DNA from: Bugulina stolonifera
Taxonomy: Eukaryota > Bryozoa > Gymnolaemata > Cheilostomatida > Bugulidae
Direction of reading: 5' to 3'
Assembly (NCBI GenBank): GCA_935421135.1
Contig: OW285189.1
Coordinates: 25,112,298-25,176,297 of the forward strand
Length of the DNA: 64,000 nt
The translations under genes were made by a program, and so were the position numbers. The notes under the pieces were generated by a model. It ran no database searches. It worked only from the letters and a program-made list of their open reading frames with translations, and was not told the DNA's origin. Shown in pieces: positions 63,201 through 64,000 of this stretch. Positions within the stretch are counted from its first letter, which is position 1. The number at the start of each line of letters is the position of its first letter.

Positions 63201-64000
63201 AAACGTAGAGGGCAATAAAATATTTCTAGAGTTTGTATTGGTAGATAATCAGTAAATTAATGTTTATAACAACAGCACTTACATGTATTTACAAATGGAA
63301 AATTGCGGTTTCATCTAGTAAAATAAACCCTCCCTAAAGACTGGGAAAGATAAGAAAAATAGCACAAAATACATGTCAAATCGAATACAATAGTCTATAA
63401 AGTATAAATTTTGAGCCGCGTGTATTTTCAATTGACTATGACTGCAAACACATAAAAATGTTTAACATACAATAAATGAGTAATCTTGGAATTCAAAATA
63501 ATGACATCTTGGAACAAGCTAACTCTACTCGGCTAATTGCAAATAACCATGAGTGCATAATATTAGTTCTTGTTAACATTAAAGCTTGTGGATTACGATC
63601 ACTTGAAACGTGGCAGTAACAATCAAATTAATAAATAGAAAAGATCATTAAGGTAACTGCACAATATAGACAAAATCAAACTAGAATTGGCTATCAAAGA
63701 CATCAAATACAACACGTACTGTACTCATAGAAATTCTATTTACTGAAAGATCATACATGAAGTATCAGGCCAACTACTAATACATATATAAATGAAAAAA
63801 ATTCCAATTGTGTCAGAATATTAATATTTGAAGGTACCAGTCAATACTTTACAAACCTCACGATTGATTTAGCTGCTCAAATTGTTGGTAAGTACTTCAG
63901 TTCAAGCATGTTGCTTGGTCGATGTTTCTACAACATTATGTGAACATGTGACCATACTATTGGATCACCTAAAAGTATATTAACGTCAACAGATGGTACT
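60223..64000. other. Region without a supported gene
   Basis: May be a long cadherin intron or intergenic DNA. It holds a 14-bp CpG palindrome GCATCGCGCGATGC at 60406-60419. A possible small plus-strand start exon lies at 60902, ATG then 18 codons to a GTAAGC donor. A 17-base C run is at 61529-61545. A possible minus-strand exon at about 61875-61934 has CTACCAG before it and GTGAGT after it. None of these links to a recognisable product. Confidence 0.4.

Overview
The window is nuclear DNA of a eukaryote, almost certainly an animal. Genes are split by short GT-AG introns, the sequence is AT-rich and crowded with micro- and minisatellites, and the recognisable families are animal ones: an SLC16-type transporter, a PLPPR-like lipid phosphatase relative, the V-ATPase c'' proteolipid and a giant cadherin. 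An early-branching animal such as a sponge is plausible, but that is inference; nothing here fixes the species.

Layout. (1) 1-3796, minus strand: 5' part of a monocarboxylate-transporter-like gene running off the left edge. (2) 6763-14650, plus: an 11-exon gene for a 525-residue coiled-coil protein with basic Ser/Arg/Pro-rich ends; three of its splice junctions lie inside tandem arrays that repeat the splice site itself. (3) 16137-25037, plus: an 11-exon PLPPR-like membrane protein that lacks the catalytic histidines of active lipid phosphate phosphatases. (4) 25959-29009, minus: ATP6V0B, complete in 7 exons, convergent with gene 3. (5) 29010-32810: gene-free, with a perfect 34-bp inverted repeat and a CAAGTC-rich repeat element. 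(6) 32811-60222 and probably beyond, plus: 44 exons that join in one frame for 2,627 codons, giving a signal peptide and about 24 cadherin repeats; no membrane segment or stop is reached. (7) 60223-64000: no confident exon.

The introns of the cadherin gene carry 12 tRNA genes or near-complete copies (Leu-AAG x2, Leu-TAG x2, Gln-CTG x2, Cys-GCA x2, Glu-CTC x2, His-GTG, Ala-AGC), one Gln-type tRNA with a changed anticodon, tRNA fragments, and two inverted-repeat elements. The most unusual signals are the in-frame splice-site arrays of gene 2 and the loss of the usual calcium-binding linker motif along the cadherin, where later repeats use an RN-x3-P type linker. Exon joins were checked by hand for phase; splice sites and products are otherwise predictions.
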